Under the pieces are notes generated by a model. The model did not search any database, had not been told where the DNA came from, and saw only the letters and a list, made by a program, of their open reading frames with translations. DNA of 44,819 bases from Thermoflexales bacterium. Lineage in GTDB: Bacteria > Chloroflexota > Anaerolineae > J036 > Brachytrichaceae. The translations under genes were made by a program, and so were the position numbers. Position 1 is the first letter of the stretch. Every line of letters starts with the position of its first letter. The stretch lies in NCBI GenBank assembly GCA_019694215.1, contig JAIBCK010000020.1, positions 1 through 44,819 on the forward strand, read 5' to 3'. Of the stretch, positions 33,178 through 42,120 are shown one piece after another.

Positions 33178-33732
33178 TCAGGGCAGGTCGGCGTTCGCCA
33201 GCATCGCTTCGAGCGCCGCGAAGTTGCGCTTGAAACGCTCCGGGTTGCGCTTGAGGCTCTCGGCCTCGACCCGCGGCAGGATGTTGGCAAAGGCTTCGCG
33301 CAGTTCATCGAGCGCAATCTGGCCGGAGCGGAGCATGGCCAGCACATCCTGATAGTCACCTTCGCGGCCACGTTCGATCTTGCTCAGCGCCGTGCTGTAG
33401 GGGTCAAAATGAAAGACATCCACCAGCCCGAAGCGGCCGACGTGGCGGGCACGATCCTTCCATCCGGCCGGGAGCGGGATGAAGTGCCCCGGTGAGGCGA
33501 GCTCGACGTTGATCTGCAGGGTCTCCTTCAGCTCCGTGATGGCGCGCGCAAATTCACCCTCGTGCTCGGGCTTGACCTCGTAGTCGATGTCGATGTCCAA
33601 CGATTGCTCGCGCAGACCCTCATACACCAGCGTCGCGCCGCCGACCAGATACAGCCGGCAGGGGTGGCGGAAGGCCATCCCCAGTTTGACGAGGAAGTAG
33701 TGAACGCGAAGCCGGTCAATGGGCGGGCGCAT
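33178..33732 (-). CDS. Nucleotidyltransferase (DUF6036-like)
   Basis: The 184-residue product contains CRLYLVGGATLVYEGLREQS followed by DIDIDY, the GG and DxD motifs of the polymerase-beta-type nucleotidyltransferase fold; a third carboxylate may be in DVFHFD. It resembles DUF6036-type enzymes, some of which are toxins or regulators in two-gene modules with a helical partner. The upstream gene on the same strand (33762-34256, 29 bp away) is a helical unknown and is the obvious partner. A TACATT hexamer ends 9 nt before the ATG, so it may also have its own start. Its real substrate is unknown. Confidence 0.75.
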   Translation of the reverse strand: MRPPIDRLRVHYFLVKLGMAFRHPCRLYLVGGATLVYEGLREQSLDIDIDYEVKPEHEGEFARAITELKETLQINVELASPGHFIPLPAGWKDRARHVGRFGLVDVFHFDPYSTALSKIERGREGDYQDVLAMLRSGQIALDELREAFANILPRVEAESLKRNPERFKRNFAALEAMLANADLP

Positions 33733-33761
33733 GCGCCCGGGAATGTATCACGCCTCGCGGG

Positions 33762-34256
33762 CTATGGCCCGCAGGGCTGGTCGATCAGGAGATCAACGGC
33801 CTGCTCGTACGACGACCAGTCGTTGAACAGGCCGCGCTCGGTCAGGCGACGCAGGCCGAACTCGCCATGCATGAAGTCGGGGGCGGGTAGACCCTGCGCT
33901 TCGAGGTAGCGCTCGGGCAGCAGCGGCGTCTCGCCAAAGGCCAGGCGCAGGCGCGTCCGCCACAGGCGCTGCAGATAGACCGCCGCGGCGTAGTGTTTTT
34001 CGAGCTCACGCAGTGCGGCCGAGGGCAGGCCGGCCACATGCACGCGCTCGACGGCCTCGGCCAGCCCGGGATGGCGCAGGAGCAACGCCGCCAGCGAGAA
34101 GCGCAGGCGCGCATCGGGCGAGGCCGCCAGCCCGGCAATGAGCACATCGTCGCTGACCGGCAGCTCATCGCCGACCGGCGTTGGCGCGAGGTAGCACACC
34201 CCGCGCGCATGCAGGCCGGCGACGAGGTCATCGCGCGAGATGGCCGGGTTGGTCAT
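33762..34256 (-). CDS. Helical protein of unknown function paired with the nucleotidyltransferase
   Basis: The 164-residue product is not assigned to a named family. It looks all-helical, with [21 protein letters not shown] (about residues 52-72) and [20 protein letters not shown] (about 83-102) as the strongest segments; the latter has a [10 protein letters not shown] pattern that could pack as a four-helix bundle. It overlaps leuD by 4 bp (ATGA) and precedes the nucleotidyltransferase by 29 bp. The two-gene order (helical protein, then nucleotidyltransferase) is reminiscent of HEPN/MNT modules, but I do not see a HEPN RxxxxH motif. Coupling to leuD may be only positional. Confidence 0.65.
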   Translation of the reverse strand: MTNPAISRDDLVAGLHARGVCYLAPTPVGDELPVSDDVLIAGLAASPDARLRFSLAALLLRHPGLAEAVERVHVAGLPSAALRELEKHYAAAVYLQRLWRTRLRLAFGETPLLPERYLEAQGLPAPDFMHGEFGLRRLTERGLFNDWSSYEQAVDLLIDQPCGP

Positions 34257-34843
34257 GCCCCTGCGCGGGCCTCATAGGCGACGATGCGGTCCTGCATCGC
34301 CAGCACATAGCCGATCTCATCCACGCCGTTGAGCAGGCAGCTCTTCGAGAAGTTGTCCAACGGAAAATTGACCGCACGGCCATCGGGCAGGCGCAGGGTC
34401 TGCGTGGCCAGGTCGACCGAGACGCTGGTCTCGGGATCCTCAGCCACGAGGCTGAAGAGTTGCTGGTGGGTGTCTCGGTCAACGACGATGGGCAGCAGGC
34501 CGTTCTTCAGCGCGTTGTTGCGGAAGATGTCGGCGAACGAGGTGCTGATCACGGCGCGGAAGCCATAGCCCGTCAGCGCCCAGGGGGCATGCTCGCGCGA
34601 GGAGCCGCAGCCGAAGTTGTCTCCGGCCAGCAGGACCTGGCGGCCCTTCATCGGCGTCTGGTTCAGGATGAAGTCGGCGCGCGGTGAGCCATCGGCGTTG
34701 TAGCGCCAGTCCGCGAACAGGTTGTCCCCCAGGCCGGCCTTGTCGGTGACCTTGAGGAAGCGGGCCGGGATGATCTGGTCGGTGTCGACGTTCTCAGCGG
34801 CCAGCGGGACGATGCGGCTGGACAGGGCGGTGAATTTATTCAT
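34253..34843 (-). CDS. leuD: 3-isopropylmalate dehydratase small subunit
   Basis: The 196-residue product is the swivel-domain subunit of isopropylmalate isomerase in leucine synthesis. Seen are [13 protein letters not shown] near the start, the conserved [13 protein letters not shown] that contacts substrate, and [17 protein letters not shown]. Length is as expected for LeuD. It starts 3 nt after the leuC stop, so the subunits are made together. Its end overlaps the unknown 164-residue gene by 4 bp. The third gene of the pathway, leuB, is not in the window. Confidence 0.97.
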   Translation of the reverse strand: MNKFTALSSRIVPLAAENVDTDQIIPARFLKVTDKAGLGDNLFADWRYNADGSPRADFILNQTPMKGRQVLLAGDNFGCGSSREHAPWALTGYGFRAVISTSFADIFRNNALKNGLLPIVVDRDTHQQLFSLVAEDPETSVSVDLATQTLRLPDGRAVNFPLDNFSKSCLLNGVDEIGYVLAMQDRIVAYEARAGA

Positions 34844-34846
34844 GGT

Positions 34847-36253
34847 CTAGAGCAGGCTGCGCGCATCGGCGACGACGCCGGCGATGGCCGTGGCCGCCGC
34901 AGTCAGCGGGCTGGCGAGGAAGGTGCGGCCGCCCTTGCCCTGGCGGCCCTCGAAGTTGCGGTTGCTGGTGCTGACGGCATACTGCCCGGGGCGCAGCTCA
35001 TCGCCGTTCATGGCGATGCACATCGAGCAGCCCGGCTCACGCCACTCGGCGCCCGCGGCGAGGAAGACCTTGTCCAGCCCCTCGCGCTCGGCCTGCCGCT
35101 TGACCGACGCCGAGCCCGGCACCACCATCACGCGCACCGCCTCGTTGACGCGGCGGCCCTTGAGCAGGCTCGCCGCCTCACGCAGGTCGCTCAGACGCCC
35201 ATTCGTGCAGCTGCCGATGAAGACGACATCGACGGGATGGCCGAGCAGCGGCCGGCCCGGTTCGAGCGCCATGTAGCTCAGCGCCTTCTGCAGCGCGGCC
35301 CGCTGGCTGGGATCCGCAAGGCCGGCCGGATCGGGGACCGGCGCGTTGATCCCGACGCCCATCCCGGGGTTGGTGCCGTAGGTGATCATCGGTTCCAGCG
35401 CATCGGCATCCAGCGTCAGCGTGGCATCGTAGCCCGCGCCTTCGTCGGTGGGGAGCGTGCGCCAGTTGGCCAACGCTTTCTCCCAGTCTGCGCCCTTCGG
35501 CGCGTATTCGCGCCCGGCCACATACTGGAAGGTCGTGTCATCCGGGGCGATCATCCCGGCCCGGCTGCCGCCCTCGATGCTCATGTTGCAGATGGTCATG
35601 CGCTCCTCCATCGTGAGCGCCTTGATGGCCGCGCCGGTGTACTCGAAGACGTATCCCGTGCCGGCCCCCACGCCGTATTTGGCGATGATGCCGAGGATGA
35701 TGTCCTTGGCCGTGACGCCCTTGCGCAACGCACCGGTGATCTTGACTTCCATCGTGCGCGGCTTGCGCTGGAGCAGGCATTGCGTGCTGAGCACCATCTC
35801 GACTTCGCTGGTGCCGATGCCAAACCCGAGCGCGCCAAAGGCGCCGTGCGTGGCGGTGTGGCTGTCGCCGCACACGATCGTCATGCCCGGCTGCGTCAGG
35901 CCGAGCTCCGGGCCGATGATATGGACGATGCCTTGCTTCTCTGCGTTTTGCCGGATGCCATACAGGCGGATGTCGTTGTCCAGGCAGTTCTGCTCGAGCT
36001 GGGCGATCTGTTTGATCACGAGCTCATCGACGATGGGCAGATCCCGCGAGCTGGTCGGGATGCCGTGGTCCATCGTCGCGAACGTGCGATCCGGGCGACG
36101 CGCCTTGATGCCGCGTCGGCGCAGGCCGGCAAAGGCCTGCGGCGAGGTGACCTCGTGCACGAGGTGCAGGTCGATGTAGAGGACGGCCGGGCTGTCCGGC
36201 TCCTGGGCGACGACGTGGGCGTCCCAGATTTTCTGAAAAAGGGTTTTCGCCAT
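34847..36253 (-). CDS. leuC: 3-isopropylmalate dehydratase large subunit
   Basis: The 468-residue product is the iron-sulfur subunit of isopropylmalate isomerase, which converts 2- to 3-isopropylmalate via an aconitase-type reaction. The 4Fe-4S ligands are Cys in [14 protein letters not shown] and two Cys in [33 protein letters not shown] and [10 protein letters not shown] are further family blocks. Length matches bacterial LeuC. It starts [15 protein letters not shown] at an ATG with only a weak AGGA about 13 nt upstream. It heads the leuC-leuD-unknown-nucleotidyltransferase run. Confidence 0.98.
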   Translation of the reverse strand: MAKTLFQKIWDAHVVAQEPDSPAVLYIDLHLVHEVTSPQAFAGLRRRGIKARRPDRTFATMDHGIPTSSRDLPIVDELVIKQIAQLEQNCLDNDIRLYGIRQNAEKQGIVHIIGPELGLTQPGMTIVCGDSHTATHGAFGALGFGIGTSEVEMVLSTQCLLQRKPRTMEVKITGALRKGVTAKDIILGIIAKYGVGAGTGYVFEYTGAAIKALTMEERMTICNMSIEGGSRAGMIAPDDTTFQYVAGREYAPKGADWEKALANWRTLPTDEGAGYDATLTLDADALEPMITYGTNPGMGVGINAPVPDPAGLADPSQRAALQKALSYMALEPGRPLLGHPVDVVFIGSCTNGRLSDLREAASLLKGRRVNEAVRVMVVPGSASVKRQAEREGLDKVFLAAGAEWREPGCSMCIAMNGDELRPGQYAVSTSNRNFEGRQGKGGRTFLASPLTAAATAIAGVVADARSLL

Positions 36254-36366
36254 GATGGTGATCAGATCCTGTCAGGGCCTCTCCGGGGCCCGTGTAGGGG
36301 GCGATTATCCATGCCCGCTCACGGGCCGCCCCGGCGGGGCGCTCCTACCAAAATCCACCACCGCCC
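36254..36366. promoter_or_regulatory. Leader and promoter region of leuC, with GC hairpins
   Basis: This 113-bp gap holds a minus-strand GATAAT (complement of 36304-36309), predicting a leader of about 44 nt. Inside that leader GGGCC (36275-36279) can pair with GGCCC (36287-36291). A second stem, CGCCCC/GGGGCG (36327-36341), lies upstream of the -10 and could end the ubiquitin-like gene's transcript. No leader peptide rich in Leu codons and no T-box features were seen. Confidence 0.45.
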
Positions 36367-36684
36367 TCATCCGCCCGCCATGGCACCCACCACCATGAAG
36401 GGCTCGCTGCCGCTCACCACGGCCTCGGGCAATCGGGCATCGTCGGGCTCGAGCGACAGGTCCTGCTCGCAGGCGAAGAAACGGATGAAGTCCCGACGTT
36501 TGCCCGTTTTCCGGTCGCGGATCGTGCCGCCCAGCATGGGGTAGGCCGCCTCCAGCGCATCGAGCAGCGCACAGCGGGTGACCGGCTCATGCACGCGCAG
36601 CGTCACCGTGCGTCCGGTCCGCGCCAGCGTGCGCAGATGGGTCGGCAGGAGCACGACGATCTCCCGGACCGCACCCTCGCTCAT
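36367..36684 (-). CDS. MoaD/ThiS family ubiquitin-like protein with C-terminal Gly-Gly
   Basis: The 105-residue product has the MoaD-type beta-grasp pattern: [15 protein letters not shown], then [30 protein letters not shown] and an end of [12 protein letters not shown]. The terminal Gly-Gly is the residue pair that MoaD, ThiS and their relatives expose for adenylation and thiocarboxylation by an E1-like partner. MoaD is usually about 80 residues; the extra is a basic insert ([15 protein letters not shown]). No moa, thi or ThiF/MoeB gene is nearby. It overlaps the Asp-box propeller gene by 4 bp, so its job is probably tied to that protein rather than to cofactor synthesis. Confidence 0.85.
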   Translation of the reverse strand: MSEGAVREIVVLLPTHLRTLARTGRTVTLRVHEPVTRCALLDALEAAYPMLGGTIRDRKTGKRRDFIRFFACEQDLSLEPDDARLPEAVVSGSEPFMVVGAMAGG

Positions 36685-37796
36685 GGCAGGACCTGCGCCT
36701 CCACGGACACCACGGCCGGCAGATCACGCACGATGGCCTGCCAGTGATCGCCGCTGTCGGCCGAGCCGTAGACCTGGCCGCCCGTCGTGCCGAAGTAGAT
36801 GCCACAGGACGGCAGCGTGTCGACCGAGAGGGCCGTGCGCAGCACATTGACGTAGCAGTTCTCCTGCGGAAGGCCGTTGGTCAAGGCCTCCCAGGTATTT
36901 CCGCCGCTGCGGCTGCGATACACGCGCAGCTTGCCCTCGGGCGGATAGTGCTCGGTGTCGCTCTTGATCGGGATGACGTAAACGGTTTCGGGTTCGTGGG
37001 CGTGCACGGCGATGGGGAAGCCAAAGTCGGTGGGCAGGTCGCCGCTGATCTCGTGCCAGCGCCCGCCGCCATCGTCGCTGCGCATCACATCCCAGTGCTT
37101 CTGCATGAACAGCGTGTCCGGATGTCGCGGATGCAAGGCGATGCTGTGCACGCAGTGGCCGACGTCGGCATCGGCATCCGGCAGCTCGTAAGGCGAGATC
37201 AACCCCTTGTTGATCGGACGCCAGGTCTCACCATGATCGTCGCTGCGGAAGGCACCGCCTGCCGAGATGGCCACATACAGGCGGCCGGGGTGAACGGGAT
37301 CGAGGACGATGGTGTGCAGACACATCCCGCCGGCACCGGGCTGCCAGAGCGAGCCCTTGGCCGCGCGCAGCCCGGGCAGTTCCTGCCAGGTCTTGCCGGC
37401 ATCCGTCGAGCGGAAGAGCGCGGCATCCTCCGCGCCGGCATACACCGTGTCGCGCTCGGTGAGCGAGGGCTCCAGGCGCCAGATGCGCTTGAACCCCCAC
37501 GGATGCTGGGTGCCGTCGTACCACAGGTGCGTGCCAACCTCGCCGGCATATTCAAAGGTATTCCCGACCGGCTCCCAGGTCTTGCCGCCATCATCCGAAC
37601 GTTGGACGATCTGACCAAACCAGCCAGTGGACTGCGAGGCGTAGATGCGGTTTGGATCGACGGCAGAACCCTTGAGGTGATAGATCTCCCAGCCCGCGAA
37701 ATGCGGGCCGTCGACGTGCCAGTGCTGGCGTGCCGCATCGGAGGTGAGGATGAATGCGCCCTTGCGCGTGCCGACCAGGACCCGGACTGTGCTCAT
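36681..37796 (-). CDS. Cytosolic Asp-box (BNR/sialidase-like) beta-propeller protein
   Basis: The 371-residue product contains six Asp-box repeats of the form SxDxGxx[41 protein letters not shown] (Asp replaced by Ser) and SADSGDHW. It thus folds as a six- or seven-bladed propeller like sialidases and sortilin. There is no signal peptide, so it should act in the cytosol, and I see no sialidase catalytic set (Arg triad with a FRIP motif), so an enzyme role is unproven. The ATG at 37796 has GGGGA about 7 nt before it and begins the conserved [14 protein letters not shown]. It overlaps the ubiquitin-like gene by 4 bp. Confidence 0.85.
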   Translation of the reverse strand: MSTVRVLVGTRKGAFILTSDAARQHWHVDGPHFAGWEIYHLKGSAVDPNRIYASQSTGWFGQIVQRSDDGGKTWEPVGNTFEYAGEVGTHLWYDGTQHPWGFKRIWRLEPSLTERDTVYAGAEDAALFRSTDAGKTWQELPGLRAAKGSLWQPGAGGMCLHTIVLDPVHPGRLYVAISAGGAFRSDDHGETWRPINKGLISPYELPDADADVGHCVHSIALHPRHPDTLFMQKHWDVMRSDDGGGRWHEISGDLPTDFGFPIAVHAHEPETVYVIPIKSDTEHYPPEGKLRVYRSRSGGNTWEALTNGLPQENCYVNVLRTALSVDTLPSCGIYFGTTGGQVYGSADSGDHWQAIVRDLPAVVSVEAQVLP

Positions 37797-37822
37797 GATG
37801 TTCCCCTGATGAAGGGCTGCAT
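37793..37822 (-). CDS. Possible 9-residue upstream ORF coupled to the propeller gene
   Basis: An ATG at 37822, preceded by GGGGGA, opens a 9-codon frame (MQPFIRGTS) whose TGA overlaps the propeller gene's ATG as ATGA. Such an overlap could couple translation. The size is so small that it may be chance. Confidence 0.25.
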   Translation of the reverse strand: MQPFIRGTS

Positions 37823-37863
37823 CGTGTTCCCCCGCGCACCCCCTCGCGTGTTGAGCGCGCAGT

Positions 37864-39147
37864 TTATCGCGCCGGGGGCGCCTTCGCAAGCAGCCGCCGC
37901 GCCAGGCCGAGCGCCTCGGCGGAGGTGCTGATCTCGCCGATCATCTGCGCCTCGCGCACGCCGGCCAGGGCGGCACCCAGCGCGGGCCCGGGCTCCGCGC
38001 CCAACGCAATGAGGTCCTGCCCGGTGAGCAGCTGCGGCGGCGCGATACCCGGCGCATAGTGGCCGTGATAGCGCTCGATCAGCGCCCGCCCCAGCGCGCC
38101 CTGGCCAGGTTGGCGGCTCATGCCGAGCAGCGCGGCCTCGACCGCAGCGAGATCGGCCCGCAACATCCAGGCGTACTCCGCGCGCGGCTCGCACAGGGCG
38201 GGGGTGAGCGCGCCGGCCTCGAGCATCCGACGCAAGCGCGAGACCTCCTCGCTGCTCAGGCGCAGGGCCCTCGCGCGTGCCAGCACCGCCTTGACCGATC
38301 CAGACAGCAGGGCCGCAAAACGAAGCAATGCCAGCCGCGTCGTGTTGGTCAAGGTCCCGGCCAGGAGCGTGGCGAGCTCGGGCAGGCCGGCCAGCACGGC
38401 CTCCAACGCCCGCAGGGAGGCGAGGCCGCGTTCGCCGTGGGCCTCCGGGGCAACGCGCGCCAGCAGGCCGTGGGCGTCGAGCAGCGCCATCCCCTGCAGC
38501 GCCCGCGGCAGCGCCAGCGTCTTGAACAGCTCGTCGCGCATGCGCTCCGCGCTTGGCCCGGCCTCGGTGCCGAGCAAGGGCGCGGCGCGGCGCGCCTCCT
38601 CCGCCGCCTCGGGGGCGAGCGTTGCATCGAGCTGGGCGGCCATGCGCGCAAGCCGCAGCGCGCGGATGGCGTCATCACGGATGGCGTGCGGGCTGGCCAG
38701 ACGCAGGCGGCGGGCGGCCAAATCGGCCTCCCCGCCCAACGGATCAAATAACTCTGCGGCGCGGGAAGCGCTGTCCGCGGGCGGGCGCAGGGCCATGGCA
38801 TTGAGCGTGACGTCGCGGGCGGCCAGGTCGGCCTGCCAGGTCGCGCCGCGCCGAAGGGCAAAGTCCAACACCCAGGTCCGACCCGCGCGCTCGACGATGA
38901 CGCGCGCCGTGGCCCGCTCGGCATCCATGACATACACGTCGCCGCGGAGCAGGTCGGCGGTCGTGCGCGCCACGGCCACGGAGTCGCGGTCTGTGGCGAA
39001 ATCGAGGTCGTGCGGCGTCTCGCCCAGCAGCAGGTCGCGCACGCTGCCACCCACCAGGAGCAGCTCGACGCCGTCGTCCAGCGCCGCCTGACGGGCCGCC
39101 TCGACCAGCCCGGCAACATCCGGGGGCAGGGAGATGCGCTTGCCCAT
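37864..39147 (-). CDS. CCA tRNA nucleotidyltransferase / poly(A) polymerase family
   Basis: The 427-residue enzyme should add or repair the CCA end of tRNA, or act as a related tail-adding enzyme. Seen are [13 protein letters not shown] and DLDFATD (nucleotidyltransferase GG and DxD), the RNA-binding [11 protein letters not shown] block, and the flexible-neck motif [18 protein letters not shown]. The C-terminal half is helical and Ala-rich. I use the ATG at 39147, whose A is shared with the YggS stop (TGATG). A second nucleotidyltransferase-fold gene in the window (33178-33732) is unrelated in sequence. Which of CCA- or A-adding activity it has cannot be decided from this alone. Confidence 0.92.
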   Translation of the reverse strand: MGKRISLPPDVAGLVEAARQAALDDGVELLLVGGSVRDLLLGETPHDLDFATDRDSVAVARTTADLLRGDVYVMDAERATARVIVERAGRTWVLDFALRRGATWQADLAARDVTLNAMALRPPADSASRAAELFDPLGGEADLAARRLRLASPHAIRDDAIRALRLARMAAQLDATLAPEAAEEARRAAPLLGTEAGPSAERMRDELFKTLALPRALQGMALLDAHGLLARVAPEAHGERGLASLRALEAVLAGLPELATLLAGTLTNTTRLALLRFAALLSGSVKAVLARARALRLSSEEVSRLRRMLEAGALTPALCEPRAEYAWMLRADLAAVEAALLGMSRQPGQGALGRALIERYHGHYAPGIAPPQLLTGQDLIALGAEPGPALGAALAGVREAQMIGEISTSAEALGLARRLLAKAPPAR

Positions 39148-39869
39148 CACCGCGTCCCGAAGATGGCCCGGCCGACCCGGATGTGCGTCGCGCCCTCGGC
39201 AATGGCGGCCTCGAAGTCGTCGCTCATCCCCATCGAAAGGATCGGGGCATCGTGCCCATCAAGGGCCTCGCGGAGCTGGTCGCGCAGGGCGCGCAGGCTG
39301 GCGAAGAAGGGCCGCGCCTCGGCCGACGTGGCGACGATGGGCGCCATGGTCATCAAGCCGCGCACGCGCACGCCGGGCAGGTCGCGCAGCGTCCGGACCT
39401 GCGCCAGAAAGGCATCGCGCGTCACCGCGTCGCGCTCCCAGCCGGTGACCGGGAAGCCGTCCTTGCTGGCCTCGCCGCTGACGTTGCATTCGAGCAGGAT
39501 GTCCTGCCGACGCGCTTGTGCGACCGCGCGCGCGGACAGACGCGTGGCGAGGCGCAGGCTATCGACCGAGTGAATGAGCGCGAATTCGCCGCCGAAGTCG
39601 TTGGTCTTGCGCGATTGCAGGTGGCCGATCAGGTGCCAGCGCGCGCCGTCCAACGCGCCAAGCTCCGCCAGTTTGGGCAATGCCTCCTCCACGCGGTTCT
39701 CGCCGAAATCGCGCTGGCCGGCCTCCCACGCCGCGCGGGCCGCGGCAGCCGGAAAGGTCTTGGAGACGGCCACCAGCGTGACCGCAGCGGGATCGCGGCC
39801 GACGCGCAACGCCGCCTCGGCAAGGCGGGCGCGGACCCGGATGAGGTTGGCGGCAATGCTCTCGGTCAC
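39147..39869 (-). CDS. YggS/PROSC family pyridoxal-phosphate homeostasis protein
   Basis: The 240-residue cytosolic protein binds pyridoxal phosphate and buffers its level; it has no known catalytic turnover. Lys37 in LVAVSKTFP forms the Schiff base, DFGENRVEE is the family's best-conserved block, and WHLIGHLQSRK, ECNVSGEASKDGF and LSMGMSDDFEAAI follow in order. It starts from a GTG at 39869 with a -10 hexamer TAAAAT ending 9 nt before it. It is divergent from the DUF1684 gene with a 36-bp gap, and heads the run YggS, CCA enzyme, propeller, ubiquitin-like protein. Confidence 0.95.
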   Translation of the reverse strand: MTESIAANLIRVRARLAEAALRVGRDPAAVTLVAVSKTFPAAAARAAWEAGQRDFGENRVEEALPKLAELGALDGARWHLIGHLQSRKTNDFGGEFALIHSVDSLRLATRLSARAVAQARRQDILLECNVSGEASKDGFPVTGWERDAVTRDAFLAQVRTLRDLPGVRVRGLMTMAPIVATSAEARPFFASLRALRDQLREALDGHDAPILSMGMSDDFEAAIAEGATHIRVGRAIFGTR

Positions 39870-39878
39870 GACGTCTGG

Positions 39879-39896
39879 ATTTTACCGGCCTATACT
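39879..39896. promoter_or_regulatory. Divergent leaderless promoters (YggS / DUF1684)
   Basis: TAAAAT on the minus strand (39879-39884) and TATACT on the plus strand (39891-39896) each end 9 nt before the start codon they face, within a 36-bp gap. Both transcripts are predicted to have leaders of about 3 nt. No Shine-Dalgarno is seen on either side. Confidence 0.5.
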
Positions 39897-39905
39897 CGCC
39901 TCGCC

Positions 39906-40412
39906 ATGACCGAGCTCGATCACCTTCGCAAGCAAAAAGACGCCTTCTTCGCCGAGGATCCGGCCAGCCCGCTGCTCGAGGAGCAGATGGTGGACTTCAA
40001 GGGCCTGCACTACTTCGCGGAAAACTCCGCGCTTCGTCTGACGCTCAAAGTCGAGCGCGACACGCGCGGCGAACGCTTCGCCATCACGACGACAGGCGGT
40101 GACACGCAGACCTACACGCGCTACGGCCGCTTCCACTTCACCGTCGACGGCGTGCCGGTCACGCTGACGCTGTTCGAGGGCGCGTATGGCTTCTTCCTTC
40201 CCTTCACCGATGCGCTGGCGGGCCGGGAGACCTATCCGGCCGGGCGCTATCTCGAACCGGAGGCGGTTGGCGCGGACCGCTTTCTCGTCGATTTCAACCT
40301 CGCCTACAACCCGTATTGCGCCTACAACGACCGTTGGTCGTGCCCGATCACGCCGGCCGAGAACCGGCTTCCGGTGGCGATCCGCGCGGGCGAGAAAGTC
40401 TTTCACGACTGA
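39906..40412 (+). CDS. DUF1684 family protein
   Basis: The 168-residue cytosolic product carries the hallmark C-terminal block of DUF1684: FFLPFTDALAGRETYPAGRY, then LVDFNLAYNPYCAYND and CPITPAENRLPVAIRAGEKVF. The N-terminus is KQKDAFFAEDPASPLLEEQ, also typical. The function of the family is not known; the conserved Asp, Asn, Tyr and Cys residues suggest a binding site. It starts at an ATG with a -10 hexamer 9 nt upstream. The aldo/keto reductase follows after 6 nt, so they are co-transcribed. Confidence 0.92.
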   Translation: MTELDHLRKQKDAFFAEDPASPLLEEQMVDFKGLHYFAENSALRLTLKVERDTRGERFAITTTGGDTQTYTRYGRFHFTVDGVPVTLTLFEGAYGFFLPFTDALAGRETYPAGRYLEPEAVGADRFLVDFNLAYNPYCAYNDRWSCPITPAENRLPVAIRAGEKVFHD

Positions 40413-40418
40413 GGCCCC

Positions 40419-41405
40419 ATGCAAACACAGACCCTGCCTGGCACCGGTCAGGATGTCTCGCGTCTGATCCTGGGCGCGATGAGATTTGGCGGCTCGTGGT
40501 CGCGCGAGGAGCCCGTGAGCGCCTCGCAGCGCGCGACCGTTGAGCGCATCGTGCAGACCGCGCTCGACCTGGGCATCACCGTCATCGATCACGCCGACAT
40601 CTACTGCGCGGGCAAATCCGAGGCGGTCTTTGGCGATGTGCTGCGCGCCCACCCCGGCCTGCGTCAGCGCCTCTTTCTGCAGAGCAAATGCGGCATCCGC
40701 TTTGCGGGGGATCCCACGCCGGATGCGCCTGCGCGCTACGACTTCTCCCGCGCGCACATCGTCGCCTCGGTCGAGGGCAGCCTGCGCCGGCTGGGTGTCG
40801 ATCACCTCGATCTGCTGTTGCTGCATCGCCCTGACCCGTTGATCGAGCTGGAGGAGGTCGCCGCCGCGTTCACGGCGCTCGAGGACGCCGGGAAGGTGCG
40901 CCACTTCGGCGTGAGCAACCACACCGCGGCGCAGATTGCCTTGCTTCGTAGCGTTGTGCGACAGCCCATTCTGGTCAATCAGGTCGAGCTCAGCCTGCTC
41001 CACCCGCACCTGATCGACGCGGGGGTCGGCTTCAATCAGACCAGCCCGGGGCCGGACCGCAATGGCGGGACGCTCGAGTACTGCCGCCAGCACGGCATCA
41101 CCGTTCAGGCCTGGTCGCCGTTGGCCAAGGGGGCGGTGGTCTCGGGTGTGGCGGGCCCGGGCGTGGCGCCGGAGACCGCGCAGGCCGTAGCCGCCGAGGT
41201 GGCGCGCCAGGCGGCCGAACACGGGGTGAGCGGTGAGGCGATTGCGTTGGCCTGGCTGCTCAGGCACCCCGCCCGGATCATGCCCGTCATCGGCACCACC
41301 AACCCCGCGCGCCTGCGGGCGGCGGGTCAGGCAAGCGAGGTCACCCTCACGCGCGAGGCCTGGTATCGCTTGTTCATCGCCGGCCGCGGCGGTCGGGTGC
41401 CCTGA
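40419..41405 (+). CDS. Aldo/keto reductase
   Basis: The 328-residue (alpha/beta)8-barrel enzyme should reduce a carbonyl with NADPH. The catalytic tetrad is visible: Asp and Tyr in VIDHADIYCAG, Lys in LQSKCGIRF, and His in LLLLHRPDPLIE. It is closest in layout to the YdhF-type group. NQVELSLLHP and AWSPLAKG provide the nicotinamide-stacking and nucleotide-binding regions. It follows the DUF1684 gene by 6 nt. The substrate is not predictable. Confidence 0.94.
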   Translation: MQTQTLPGTGQDVSRLILGAMRFGGSWSREEPVSASQRATVERIVQTALDLGITVIDHADIYCAGKSEAVFGDVLRAHPGLRQRLFLQSKCGIRFAGDPTPDAPARYDFSRAHIVASVEGSLRRLGVDHLDLLLLHRPDPLIELEEVAAAFTALEDAGKVRHFGVSNHTAAQIALLRSVVRQPILVNQVELSLLHPHLIDAGVGFNQTSPGPDRNGGTLEYCRQHGITVQAWSPLAKGAVVSGVAGPGVAPETAQAVAAEVARQAAEHGVSGEAIALAWLLRHPARIMPVIGTTNPARLRAAGQASEVTLTREAWYRLFIAGRGGRVP

Positions 41406-41423
41406 GCGCGGTCGCGCCGCCGG

Positions 41424-42113
41424 TCAATCGCCCTCTCGCGCGATGCGCTGGAGATAGCGCACCTCGATGGCGATGGTCTCGTCGATGATCCAGCGGAAGA
41501 CGCGCTCGAACAGGTCGGCATTGAGCTGCTGACGCTCGGCGGCGGCGCGGGCGCGGTCGATCACGGCCCGCTCGCGGACGCGGTCGGTCAGGCGCTCGCG
41601 CAGCACGGCCGGCTGGTCGATCAGCTCGCGCAGGTCGGGTTCGGCGCGCAGCTTGACCTCCGCCACAAAACGCCCAACATTCACCCGCTGGAACAGGTTG
41701 AGCAGGATCTCGGCATCCATGTAGGCGGCTTCGCCAAACGTCTGCGCATCCTCGCCCGGCTGGCACAGCGCCCCGATGAACTCAAAGTAGAAGCGCATCA
41801 GGTTCTCGCGGATCGGCAGGTCGACGACGGGCAGTGAGGGCAGCGTGCCGCGCCGCACGATGGGCGACTCGGGCAGGGTCTGGCTGAGCAGCGGTTGTTG
41901 ATCGGGAAAGGAGAAGCGCCCCAGCGAGGCGTGGTAGCGCTCCAACCCTTCCAGCGCAAACTCGAGCAGCGACGTGTCCGGCCGGCCGGCGATGGGGATC
42001 GCCCCCTTGCGATAGATCGTGGCGTTGACGGGGAAGCGCGCGCGATCACGCAGGCGGTTGACGATCAGATCGTTCCACAGGTCGATGCGGCGGCGAAGGT
42101 CCGGCAGGTCCAT
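41424..42113 (-). CDS. Chorismate mutase, eukaryotic (yeast/plant, Aro7-like) type
   Basis: The 229-residue product lines up along its length with yeast Aro7p as I recall it: ARFPVNATIY with SHFPTCPSVY, LEFALEGLERYHASLGRF with LDWALSNLEIAHSRIRRF, VGRFVAEVK with FGKFVAEAK, and DETIAIEVRYLQ with PITKEVEVEYLL. The catalytic set is kept: Arg7, Arg143, Lys154, Glu181, Thr213 and Glu217 match yeast Arg16, Arg157, Lys168, Glu198, Thr242 and Glu246; Asn194 is Asp177. The effector site is changed (yeast Arg75, Ser142, Thr145 are Gly65, Glu128, Tyr131) and the yeast loop around residue 220 is missing, so Tyr/Trp control is probably lost. It would convert chorismate to prephenate. The ATG at 42113 is chosen because CATAAT ends 7 nt before it; an ATG at 42122 overlaps that hexamer. 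Confidence 0.88.
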   Translation of the reverse strand: MDLPDLRRRIDLWNDLIVNRLRDRARFPVNATIYRKGAIPIAGRPDTSLLEFALEGLERYHASLGRFSFPDQQPLLSQTLPESPIVRRGTLPSLPVVDLPIRENLMRFYFEFIGALCQPGEDAQTFGEAAYMDAEILLNLFQRVNVGRFVAEVKLRAEPDLRELIDQPAVLRERLTDRVRERAVIDRARAAAERQQLNADLFERVFRWIIDETIAIEVRYLQRIAREGD

Positions 42114-42120
42114 GGCCGGC

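Noticed and set aside
36254-36366. A leucine attenuator or T-box before leuC.
   Set aside because: No short ORF with Leu codons, no T-box sequence and no terminator with a T tract were found; only GC-rich stems are present.
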